From Trichomonas vaginalis G3 (taxonomy: Eukaryota > Parabasalia > Trichomonadida > Trichomonadidae): 64,000 nt of DNA. Location of the stretch: contig NC_067203.1 of the NCBI RefSeq assembly GCF_026262505.1, positions 3,038,001 to 3,102,000 on the forward strand, in the 5' to 3' direction. A program made the position numbers and the translations under genes. The notes beneath the pieces were generated by a model. That model saw only the letters and a list, made by a program, of their open reading frames with translations. It was not told the origin of the DNA and searched no databases. Shown piece by piece: positions 50,385 to 60,423 of this stretch. The first letter of the stretch is position 1. Each line of letters starts with the position of its first letter.

Positions 50385-52790
50385 TTGTTTAAAATGAATT
50401 TGTACACCTTAGTTGATTCAGCTTGGCTTGAAACAGCTCTAGCACAGATTCAAAGGCGCACACCGTTAGCCATTGTTCTCACAAATGTTCCATTAGTCAA
50501 CAACACTATTCGTTCATCAATTAACAAGATAACATTTTACAAAGCTCTCTTATGTAATAGACTAATTACTATTGAAGAGTACTTACATCATACATACAAA
50601 CTTCAAGAGTTTACTACTTTCTACATTAAATATAATAATCGACTCTACGAGTGTTCATCCATTTTGAAACACAGAGATGACACTCTCCTTACCGATTATT
50701 TGATATTACAAAGTTCAAACGACTCTCGTATACAGGAAGAACCCTCATCAGCCAGCACTCCTCTACAACGCCAGCTTTCATCAGCCAGCACTACCAACTC
50801 TGTTCCACAGCAACAGCTCTCAACAGCCAACGCTCCTCTACAAAGCCCACTTTCTGCCAACACCCAGACACAACGCCAGCTCTCTGCCAACGCTCCTCTT
50901 CAACGCCAGCTTTCATTAGCCAGCAGTACCAACACTCCCACACAGCCACAACTCTCTGCCAGCACTCCCCCACAACTCCAGCTCTCGGCCAACTCTCTTC
51001 CACAGCAACAACTCTCTGCCAACACCCAGACACAACGCCAGCTCTCTGCCAACTCTCTTCCACAGCAACAACTCTCTGCCAACACCCAGACACAACGCCA
51101 GCTCTCTGCCAACTCTCTTCCACAGCAACAACTCTCTGCCAACACCCAGACACAACGCCAGCTCTCTGCCAACTCTCTTCCACAGCAACAACTCTCTGCC
51201 AACACCCAGACACAACGCCAGCTCTCTGCCAACTCTCTTCCACAGCAACAACTCTCTGCCAACACCCAGACACAACGCCAGCTCTCTGCCAACTCTCTTC
51301 CACAGCAACAACTCTCTGCCAATACTCCTCTTCAACGCCAGCTCTCTGCCAATACTCCTCTCCAACGCCGGCTCTCTGCCAATACTCCTCTCCAACGCCA
51401 GCTCTCTGCCAACACTCTTCCACAGCAACAACTCTCTGCCAACACTCCTCTTCCACAGCAACAACTCTCTGCCAACACCCCTCTTCAGCGCCAGCTATCT
51501 GCCAACACTTCGGCACAGCAACAACTCTCTGCCAACACCTTGGCACAGCAACAGCTCTCTGCCAATACTCAGCCTCAGCCTCACCCATCTGTGTCTATTC
51601 CCCTTAAGCGCGGGAGATCCAAAGTTAATGTACCAAAAGATCTTAAGGTAACTATTAGAAACCTAATTGAGCAGCATGGCCATCTTGGAATAATCTCCGC
51701 CTATAACCAAATAAATAAAGATATCGAATATGCCAAATCTCATTTTGAGGCATTTTTGGACATGAAGACGGGTATTGTTCCACAGCCAACGCCTACCCAA
51801 GCATGGTTCTCCGCTATTGAACGTTTTAAGCCCCTGAATCAAATTTCTTCCACAATTCCTTCCGGACTTATGATTGAAGAGTCTCCATTATCATTTCCAT
51901 CTGAGCTGAGGAACATTAAATATCTTACAAACCCTCTTCCACATCCCCCCTCAAGACATATGGTAGAAAGAGCTTTTAGAGAGCTAGGCTTGGCACGTCC
52001 AAGGGGACCCTATCGGCCAAAAGGAAAGACAAGATACTTAGCTGCCTTTCCTAACCAAATATGGCACGTTGATATCCACTTTCTTGGCAAAAAGAGAAGT
52101 CAGATTCTTTATGCTGTGATTGATGACTGCACAAGGCTCATCATAGAATGGCAGCATCTTTCGTCAAAACATGCTAGCCAAACAGTGAAAGTAATTAAGA
52201 GAGCAATAGCCCGTTATGGACCACCACATACAATTTGGTCCGATAATGGCGGCGAGAATAAAGGCGAGTTCCTAAAGGCTATGAGGGTTCGGGGGATCAA
52301 TAATGTATATATTGTCCCCCATTGCCCATACCAAAATGGGAAAATCGAGCGCTTGTGGCCTAACATAGAGAGCAGAGAGTTGTCATGGGCAAAGATTCAA
52401 CAATGAGTTGAGTACTATAATGCTAAACCTCATCTAGCATTACCAACTCATTATGTGAATGGAAAACAAATTCACTATAGCCCATCTGAAATGTGGAAGA
52501 AACTTCCAATTTGGAAGAGGGGAATACCGGCAAAATGGATTGTGGATGGAGTCTCTCAAGATTTTCTTCCAGGTTCACTTATGGCCAATGAGATGCCAGA
52601 GCTCCAAGGAATCGAAGAAGATGAATGGGAAAAAGAAGGCGAGGAAGTTGAAGAAGAAGAAAATAAGGCGAATCCGGTTGAAATAGAAGAAGATAGTAAT
52701 GAAGAAGAAGAATACGAAGTAAATTATGAAGAAGAATATCAAGAAGATTATGAAGACCCTTATGAAGAAGATTATGATGATTCATTTTAA
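50385..52790 (+). pseudogene. rve/integrase-core transposase with Gln-rich repeat, one in-frame TGA
   Basis: 802 codons in one frame, interrupted only by TGA at 52404-52406, in a position (IQQ-stop-VEYYNAK) where Trp is usual in such enzymes. N-terminal ~115 residues are folded. Residues ~120-400 are a QLSANTQTQRQLSANSLPQQ repeat. A helical DNA-binding-type region (VTIRNLIEQHGHLGIISAYN) follows. Catalytic Asp563 (HVDIHF), Asp620 (SDNGGENKG) and Glu655 (GKIERLW) form a D,D34E triad. The C-terminus is a very acidic tail (EEEYEVNYEEEYQEDYED). If TGA is not read through, the protein ends after Glu655 but lacks the rest. Confidence 0.8.
50740..51590. repeat. In-frame tandem repeat, 60-bp unit
   Basis: Five exact 60-bp copies from 50990 to 51300 (CACAGCAACAACTCTCTGCC onward), flanked by shorter 30-36-bp variants. 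Reverse-strand frames here (AESWRCVWVL) are shadows. Confidence 0.9.
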
Positions 52791-52871
52791 TATTACGAAT
52801 AAAATGTCACTTTTTCTATTTTTGACACGTAAAGTTGTCATTTTTCTGTCAAACTGTTTTTATCGTTTTCG

Positions 52872-53836
52872 TATATAACAATAACACCTTGGTTAATTGC
52901 AATGAAAACCGCATTTGTTAAGTATTGGAATCTAATTGTGACATTATAGCCGGCGAATCCATCATCAAATTGATCCTTGGGGAGAGATAAGCCAAGAAGC
53001 TTACGAACGACAATAGTCGGAACAAAATATGATAAGTTTGTAATAAGCTGAGAAAAGCCAACTTTGAGTGCTGGGAATGTATGAGGAGAGAATTTCTTAA
53101 ATAAATCACCTAACTGGGGCTTAACGGCAAATGCGCCTTTATAATACCACCCAAGAAGCATAAATGCAGGGAATAATTCGGAAAGAACAGTTGAAAGTGC
53201 TGCACCACGTACTCCAAGCTTGCCTAAAAGTAATAAAGCGGGATCAAATAATAAACCATTCAAAACAAATGATACAAGCTCCATGATTGCGAATATATGT
53301 GTCCTACCTTCGCCCTGAAAGAAGCCACCACAACATAAGAATAAACATGTAGCAATGGATCCGTATGAAAGTAGAGAAATATACTCGAAGCCAAATTCAA
53401 CAAGGCCTTCATCAGCACCAAACCATCTTGCTGCATGTTTGACTGTTGGAATAAGAATTGCTGGAACAATTAAAGAACAAATTATCGAACAGCGAATTAA
53501 ATCACTAAAAACTTGTCTGGTTTCCGATTCTTTTCTCTGGCCAAATAATTGCGAAGTTTTCGTTGATGCTGCTGTGCACATAAAGAATCCAAATGAACGG
53601 CCGATGTTATCAAAGCAATTATAAGTAGAAACGGCAGCCATACCACGATCTCCGCATGCTTTTGCAACCCAGATGGTGTCAATAATTGAGTATAAGGCGC
53701 CAACAACTTGAGAAACCATTGGACCCATGGATAAAAACAAAATTGTCTTGAGCGGTGGGCGGCCTGCTAATCTGTAGTGTTCCAGTTGCAAGTCTTTATC
53801 TTGTTTTTGACCTAATAAAGGTGTAGGATTTACCAT
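52872..53836 (-). pseudogene. MATE transporter, 5' part
   Basis: N-terminal ~320 codons of a MATE-family cation/drug antiporter: MVNPTPLLGQKQDKDLQLEH, LFLSMGPMVSQVVGALYSII, GFFQGEGRTHIFAIMELVSF. About eight hydrophobic helices remain before the transposon at 52871; the frame then runs 10 codons into it. The MITE at 53853-54370 begins 17 bp upstream of the ATG, so the original promoter may be displaced. TCAACAAATG at the start is a possible short initiator. Confidence 0.85.
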
Positions 53837-53852
53837 TTGTTGAATTAATTAA

Positions 53853-54370
53853 GGGTGGCTTCCGACCAAATTGTCACTTTTTACCCCAAGTGAGAAAATT
53901 TCGTAATTTATAACCAAGTTTTTTAAAATCTATATTTAATAAAGATTCTATTTTTCTTATTAAATTTCAAAAATGAGGGGGTTCGGAATCGTCCACAAAT
54001 TGCCGAAAGGGTTTTTGCCAGTTTTGAATCCGCTTATTTTTATCGACCAAAATTATAATAAATATAATTTTCGATAAGTATTCTACCCAAATGATTCTTC
54101 AAAAAAATATTTTTTGGATTTTATTCCGTAAAAAACGTTACATAAAACACCTAGAAAATTTCGAATTTTCCCTAAAAAATTCAGTGCAGGTCGATTGAAG
54201 AGATTTTTCAAAAATAATCATATCAGTAGATAGGGTATAATATAGAGGAGCTTTATGAATAACTCAAAATCCGGGAAACTCAATATTCAACGAGAAAAAC
54301 GCTTAACGAATCTCACTTTTGGTGTAAACATCACAAAAAATTGAGAGAGCTTTCTGGTCGGAAGCCTCCC
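53853..54370. mobile_element. 518-bp TTAA MITE in the MATE promoter
   Basis: GGGTGGCTTCCGACCA at the left is matched by TGGTCGGAAGCCTCCC at the right (one mismatch), with TTAA on each side (53849-53852, 54371-54374). The interior is AT-rich. The GGG termini and TTAA target match the elements at 36522 and 43073. Confidence 0.85.
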
Positions 54371-54614
54371 TTAATCTTATCAAAAATCGTTCAGCAATTC
54401 AATAATGTATTAATGTATATATTGTTACACAACTATCCCATCGTCAATAATAGATTTTCCTGTGATCCCAAATTGAAAGGATAAATGGATTAATTTCTAT
54501 GTTTTGCGGTTTCAAATTTCAATATTTAATCGTCGTTAAATTTTTTAACCCAATTTCAAAAAAATTATTATTGATTTAGCACCAGTATGTATAGGTTATA
54601 TTTGCATTCTTAAC

Positions 54615-55310
54615 AGTTAGTATACAAGTCATGGGTACGGAGGCACTGCGTTCCACTTTACCCAATACTTGTGAATTTAACACTTTACAAAACCGCTAAC
54701 GTATATTTTACAACACAAACACAAACACTAACTTAACCTTAAATATTTACAAAACCGCCAACCACTTCACTTCACTAACGAACTCACTAATGTAAAAAAT
54801 AAACGTTCTCACTATCGTTCTCACTAACGACTTCACTAATGTTCTCATAAATTTTCCTCAATATCTTCATCATCAGTGTTAACCCTATTGTAGTCATACT
54901 TGAAGCCATAAACTTTCTCTAACTTCTTAACGTACAATTTACATAACTTACCTTCGTCATCGTATGGTTTAATGATATAACTATTTCTATCTTTATACAC
55001 AGTCAATGAAAAGTCAACTGGTCTCGGATGTATTTGAAAGAACATGTTATGCTCAGGAAGGAAGAATAAATGTTTAAATGTATGTTTGTTATACTGTGGA
55101 ATTCGAATGAGTTGCTTTTGTTCTGTCATTTACATCCAAATAAAAATTTTCAGTAAAAATAAAATAAACTTAAAAATTAATGATATCACCACCCTCACAC
55201 GTATGAAAACATAGCACAAAAATAAATTTAGGTGAAGAGGTGAAATCTCACCTCTTTTCTCACCTCTTTTCTCACCCTGTTGAATTCATTGCTTTATAAC
55301 TCTCTTCCTT
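54615..55310 (-). mobile_element. Maverick C terminus (truncated)
   Basis: AGTTAGTATAC at 54615 opens a sequence that is the inverted equivalent of 14890-15568, including the conserved right-end gene (54845-55129) and the GGTGA hairpin module. Similarity to Maverick A stops at about 55310, inside the equivalent of the 78-aa gene (its last codons are replaced by a basic KKKPRKRV-type end). The rest of the element is missing. Confidence 0.8.
54845..55129 (-). CDS. Right-end Maverick protein, divergent relative of 15045
   Basis: 94 aa. HTFKHLFFLPEHNMFFQIHP and FSLTVYKDRNSYIIKPYDDE align with NLFFVPRENTFYQIRGR and VSLSVYDYKHNGK of the Maverick A/B proteins, with about 40% agreement by eye. The end is acidic. 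Leader TTTTTATTTGGATGTAAATG. Its survival in a truncated copy may be chance. Confidence 0.6.
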   Translation of the reverse strand: MTEQKQLIRIPQYNKHTFKHLFFLPEHNMFFQIHPRPVDFSLTVYKDRNSYIIKPYDDEGKLCKLYVKKLEKVYGFKYDYNRVNTDDEDIEENL

Positions 55311-55490
55311 GGTTTCTTTTTAGTTGCTTTCTTCACGTCGAGATATAAAAATTGCTCACATTTGCTCACATTTTGGCACTTTTTTGTACGTTTGTCAAAA
55401 AAATTGTGAGGAAGATCTCACAAAAATAGTCAAAATGTGAGCAAATTTTGAGAAGTGCTCACATTTTGACATACGATTATTTTCATACGT
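55221..55490. repeat. Two hairpin modules (GGTGA type and TGTGAG type)
   Basis: 55221-55280 is the inverted GGTGA module. 55346-55490 has GCTCACATTT repeats around a perfect TTGTGAGGAAGATCTCACAA (55404-55423), the same plan with another core word. Confidence 0.6.
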
Positions 55491-58400
55491 TTTTTTGATG
55501 AATTCTAATAAAACTTCATTACCACTTTCAGAACGAAGCGTAACTTTTCAGCACGTAACGCTCTATCATGTGTAGTGACATATTATTCAAAAAAACTCAG
55601 ATTGCTTATCTTATAATAACAATTTCATTAGAAAAAATGCACGATTTCACGCTAAAACTTTGAAGCAATTCTTAAATTCGGATAAAAAATCGATATGTAT
55701 TACACTTTAAACTTCAAAAAATGGTTCAAAATTTAGACTTAGTTTATCTTAACAATATAGCAGATTTTAAGCCGAACAAGTAGGAGTAATAAAGAAATAG
55801 CTCTTGAAAATAATTACAATTAGTAATATGTAAGTCAAAGTTCGAGTATTCTAATAAATAAACGTTCCGGATTTTCTTTACTACAAGAATCAATACTTAA
55901 TATATAGAAGCAACAGTAAAAACTTATTAGAGATTCAAAAAGAAAGTTGACTAAAGAGAATCTTTTTATATAAGTAATTTTATTTTTTTGAAATACGAGA
56001 TCGAATAAACATGTATTTTATTTTATTTTATTACTATAATAATACGTTTTACATAGTAAGAAAGTTTAGAGACTGAAATGAAATTAAAAATTGAGAAAAA
56101 ATAAAGCTTTTCTATAAAAATTCATATTAATATATAGTATAATATATTACAATTTATTGATAGTTGTGTTAGAAAAAAGGTACATTCACTATTTTTGACA
56201 AAATTTAAATTTTCATGGGGTTGTAAATCTTATAATAACTAGATGAATAAGGAATAAATCCAGTATATGTGCATCATTATATTAAACACTATATGTAAGG
56301 CTGGTGATTCTATTAACACTTATGAAGATCTATAGTATTTGAGCAGATAAATTTGATAATTTCCAAAACTCTTATATTTCAAAATTAAAGTGTGCGAATG
56401 CATTTAAATGAGAGCAAAAAGAGATTGATGCTGTTAAAACTATGTGTTAATTTGCAATTATTTCGCATCACAAGAACTACCCAGTAAATTCGGCTATCTT
56501 TCTTTGCAATTATTCTCCATTATACATATAATATAATGGTTAGGGTTTGAAGAAAAGTTACTAAAGAATTATTGACTTTTGAAATAATGCAGAATTTACT
56601 TGAAGAAATCATTAATTTATGAGTTCCAAATTGCTAAGCATGACGAAGGATCATTAAATTGCTACAATTAAATACACTTATTGCAGAATTAAGATTTTTG
56701 AAATTAAAAGTTTGAAATATTGCCTTTTTGAATAAAAATTTAAATTTTATTATATAATCAGATAATATCTTATAGAAATTAAAAGAAAATATTTTAAACC
56801 ATTCAAATATTTTGAATGTCTTATCAATTTAAAATATTAAAAATAGCTTGATTTATCATCATTAGTTGTTATCAAAGTTTTCTTCTTTTGATGAACAACA
56901 GTAAATGATTTGTTAATTACTTGTCTCCTTTTTCGCAGGAAAATCGAAAGTTATGATGATAATCTTGCTCTCAATTTTGAAACTCTCTGATTTACAAGTA
57001 AGCATTCCTTTGGAAAAGCAGTCCTATTCTGTTTCAAGATATTTTAAAGCCTCAATTTCATACAATGCGCAGATCTATTCGAAATTGCAAGAACTCTCAA
57101 GAAAAATGCAGCAGCAAGAGAAGATTCCATAGTTTCTAGCATCAAAAATTTACAACCTTAATACAACAGTTAAAGAGAAGCTCGAAAAGAAATATTAACC
57201 ATAAAGCTGGAAACCATTCGATATCTACTATTGGATCTAATAAAAAGTTAATTATAACATATTTAACATGCTATTTGTTGACTTTGTTCCATTATATTAC
57301 CATATATATCTTTTGAAATCTAAAATATTTTTACAATTTTAACCATGTATTGTTGAAACCATATATATCTTAGCTAAAGTATAGTTTATGAGTCTGTCAC
57401 CATCTAACGTATGAATTTTCAAAAATGTCAAATATTTCATTTTCTGTAGATTCAGCCATAATTTCACGTTGTTATACTATTCAACTATTATTTAATATTT
57501 TTATCGATTAAATATATGATGAGATGCTAGTTCTCCTGAAAATCGATTTTTAATCGCAATTTTAACTTTCCAAAAAAATTCAAAAATAAAAATCCCTCTC
57601 AATTTTCTAAGTTTATAACTCGCCAAATCTCTAGCAAATTTTTTTGGCCCGTATAAATATTGTTTGGCACTATATAGGATGCTATTTATCATATTTTCAT
57701 CCCATTTTACTGTTATCGCCTAGTGAATGTACCTTTGTTAGAAAAAATATACAACTAAAATGTCAGTTTTAAAAAATTTAAAAATTATATTAAAACAATA
57801 GTCATTGAGGATGGTTAATTGCAAAAACTCAAGAAACTATCATTATCTCTCTTTGCTTAACACATCTACAACTGGAAACATCATTCCAAATGTTGCATTC
57901 AAGAATCCTATTATTATTCTTTCTTTCAATCTTTTATATTTACTCTTTAAATTCTAATATAATATAAATTCTTCATTTCCTTTGTTTAAACTTTTTTCAT
58001 TTTAATACCATTTTATCAGATAGTAATTTTTGTTTTTCTCTGACCAAAAATCTTCTCAATTTAACTCCACCTTCACAAAAATTCATTGAGTTCTCTCAAA
58101 ATTCTTGTATTTTTGGTATACTTAAAGTATCATCTTCAAATATTTTTTGGAGAAAATTGACTTTGCATAATATCGTAATACTTTTTAAGGCAGATAGATT
58201 TACCGTAAGTTGAAGAACTTTTAATTTGAACAGAAATTATTCAACAAATATTCTTTTTATTTGATCAAGATACGTATACCAATATGATCTACTTGCTAGG
58301 GATATGTAGATCACGTTCAGAATTTGCCAAGTTTGGTGAATATCTATGGGATTAGGGACATCTATTTAATTTAAGAACTAAAAATTAGCATAGGCGTATT

Positions 58401-58687
58401 ATGCTGTTACTGAAATATATTTTGGATGTATAAATTTTTACTTAATACTCTTTTATTGTTATCTTTTTTAAAGATTTTTTATTATGAGCAAAAAATGGCA
58501 AGACAATAATATATTGTACATGCAATTTATTATTACTGAATAAATTTATCAATCAAATTTGATCACATACAATTTTTACAGATAAATACATTATCTCAAA
58601 AAATATCTATATATTAGTATATGTTACACGAAATGTAATAAAATGTATTACTTTGGTTTATCAATTTATAAATAAGAATGAAAATTT
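55491..58687. other. AT-rich non-coding DNA with one MITE
   Basis: Apart from the element at 56177-57735, no frame, RNA gene or initiator that I would defend. Confidence 0.6.
56177..57735. mobile_element. 1559-bp MULE-like MITE
   Basis: AAGGTACATTCACTA at the left and TAGTGAATGTACCTT at the right are perfect inverted repeats; TGTTAGAAAA flanks both ends (56167-56176, 57736-57745) as a 10-bp target duplication. The interior is non-coding. Confidence 0.8.
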
Positions 58688-58732
58688 GGAGAAAGGGACA
58701 GACTAGCCCATTGTCACTTTTTAATTTCGCAA

Positions 58733-59552
58733 ATGAACGCTTATGGAGTGGAGTTTTTGGGTAAATCTGATTTGCTTATAAATGAAATAAAATCAAAAGA
58801 AACCATATTGGCATTATATTATGCAAAAATAAATGATCTTACTTAGTACTTTTAAAGTTAATTTCAGAAAAAATTTGACACAATGGTATCCGGCACATAC
58901 AAGTGGTGTACAACCAAAATATAAGTTGGTTTAAACATATATTGCTATATCTCATGATCTTACTTAGTACTTTTAAAGTTAATTTCAGAAAAAATTTGAC
59001 ACAATGGTATCCGGCACATACAAGTGGTGTACAACCAAAATATAAGTTGGTTTAAACATATATTGCTATATCTCATGATCTTACTTAGTACTTTTAAAGT
59101 TAATTTCAGAAAAAATTTGACACAATGGTATCCGGCACATACAAGTGGTGTACAACCAAAATATAAGTTGGTTTAAACATATATTGCTATATCTCATGAT
59201 CTTACTTAGTACTTTTAAAGTTAATTTCAGAAAAAATTTGACACAATGGTATCCGGCACATACAAGTGGTGTACAACCAAATCTTCGACTCGATGAACTT
59301 GTCATCGAGTTATATTCCAGTGTTGTTCCTTCATTCCTGATTAAGTTGCAAATTAAAGGTCTGGATTCAGAGAGAAGTGTTAAAGTTATCAAAAAAGTCA
59401 CAAGAGATTTCGAAGAAATGACACAATTTAAAAAAGTCGAATGCATCAGTATGCTTGAAGCTGTTCAGAAAGGTCTGAAAAATGATACACTTGATCCCAA
59501 CATTGTTTACTCAACATTAAAAATATTATTGCAAAGAAAACATTTGATTTAA
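58733..59552 (+). pseudogene. Small unrecognised gene broken by 121-bp tandem repeats
   Basis: ATG 58733 follows initiator TTGTCACTTTTTAATTTCGC and opens MNAYGVEFLGKSDLLINEIK, which stops (TAG) at the beginning of the first repeat copy. The last copy is followed by an open 3' part (LRLDELVIELYSSVVPSFLI, then EEMTQFKKVECISMLEAVQK). Unit length 121 is not a multiple of three, so each copy changes frame. An apparent ORF from 59145 uses repeat sequence as its N-terminus. Family not recognised. Confidence 0.55.
58835..59285. repeat. 121-bp tandem repeat, 3.7 copies
   Basis: Units start at 58835, 58956, 59077 and 59198 (GATCTTACTTAGTACTTTTA); copies are almost identical, implying recent expansion or an assembly effect. 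Confidence 0.9.
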
Positions 59553-59764
59553 TAAACATTTAATTTATTATAATTAATTTTTTATTACAGTATAGTAAAA
59601 AATGCTATAAATAAATTATTATATTTTATTAAAATGTGACTTTTAATAGTAAGTGAATAAAATAAATCAGGAATTGAGAAAGAAATAAGGTTAATTAAAA
59701 TAATGAAAATTACAAGTTTAAGGTTAATGAAAAAGTGACAATGGGCGAGTTTGTCCCCCACTCC

Positions 59765-60414
59765 GAGTATCGCAGCTTTATTTAATAGCATATAAAATGA
59801 TGTGTTATATGTTTATTTGATACACATATTTTTGATCACAAATATCATACCAAATAATATGCAATTTTATAACAAATGTATTCCAATTTTCACAAATATG
59901 AGCTAAGTCTGTAAAATAGATCGATGAAAAGAGTATAAAACATAATTTTAGTCTATTTATTTTCATATTACAAGTTTCAAAACGCAAAGTTAAAATTGTA
60001 GTAGACACATGATATCTTTGAACTTGTTTGTACTAGGTGCATGATAATGTAAGCTTCAATTTTATACCAATATTGTAATTTGAATGATTTTTTTATTGAA
60101 TGTATTGATATACTATTCATTTTATGATATGAAACTGCTATACTACTTGCACTGAATTATATTATTGTGACATTTAAGAGATTTATTTTGATAATTCTGG
60201 ATGATTAAATAACTCAAGATTGTACATGCCGATTTTCTCCAAACTCAGAATTCTACATGTACATATTATGTATAGCCTGAAGCTGGAGTTTAAGGCCAAA
60301 ATTTTGGTTAGAAGCGAGTGTCCGTACTTTTTCTTTTTTTTTCGATAAAAAAGAAGAAATTCAAAAGAGACTGTTGCCGAAAATATAGTTGGGATTTGAA
60401 ATTCAAATCAATTT
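59765..60414. other. AT-rich intergenic region
   Basis: No coding or repeat signal beyond low-complexity sequence. Confidence 0.6.
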
Positions 60415-60423
60415 GTCACCTTT
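60415..60423 (+). promoter_or_regulatory. Host-type initiator of the coiled-coil gene
   Basis: GTCACCTTT ends directly before ATG 60424, giving a leader of a few bases, as usual in trichomonads. Confidence 0.65.

Larger units (their letters stand above)
49409..52871. mobile_element. rve-transposase DNA transposon inserted in a MATE gene
   Basis: Ends are CGAAAA... and ...TTTTCG with an inverted TTTGACAG block about 10-18 bp inside each end. Both flanks carry TATATA, and frame logic in the MATE gene points to a 4-bp TATA target duplication (49405-49408, 52872-52875). The element encodes an integrase-core transposase (50385-52790) and has four hairpins at its left end. Ginger-type transposons have rve cores and 4-bp duplications, but I cannot assign this to a named family. 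Confidence 0.8.
58688..59764. mobile_element. Inverted-repeat unit whose ends contain initiators
   Basis: Left GGGACAGACTAGCCCATTGT (then CACTTTTT) is matched at the right by the complement (AAAAAGTGACAATGGGCGAG, then TTTGTCCC), about 35-40 bp each. Each arm carries TTGTCACTTTTT pointing inward. It encloses the gene at 58733. No target duplication was found, so mobility is uncertain. Confidence 0.5.

Noticed and set aside
50791-51588. Reverse-strand ORFs (AESWRCVWVL, VAVEESWQRAGV)
   Set aside because: Shadow frames of the in-frame 60-bp repeat in the transposase.
57501-57692. 63-aa ORF inside the MITE
   Set aside because: AT-rich, no support, inside a non-autonomous element.
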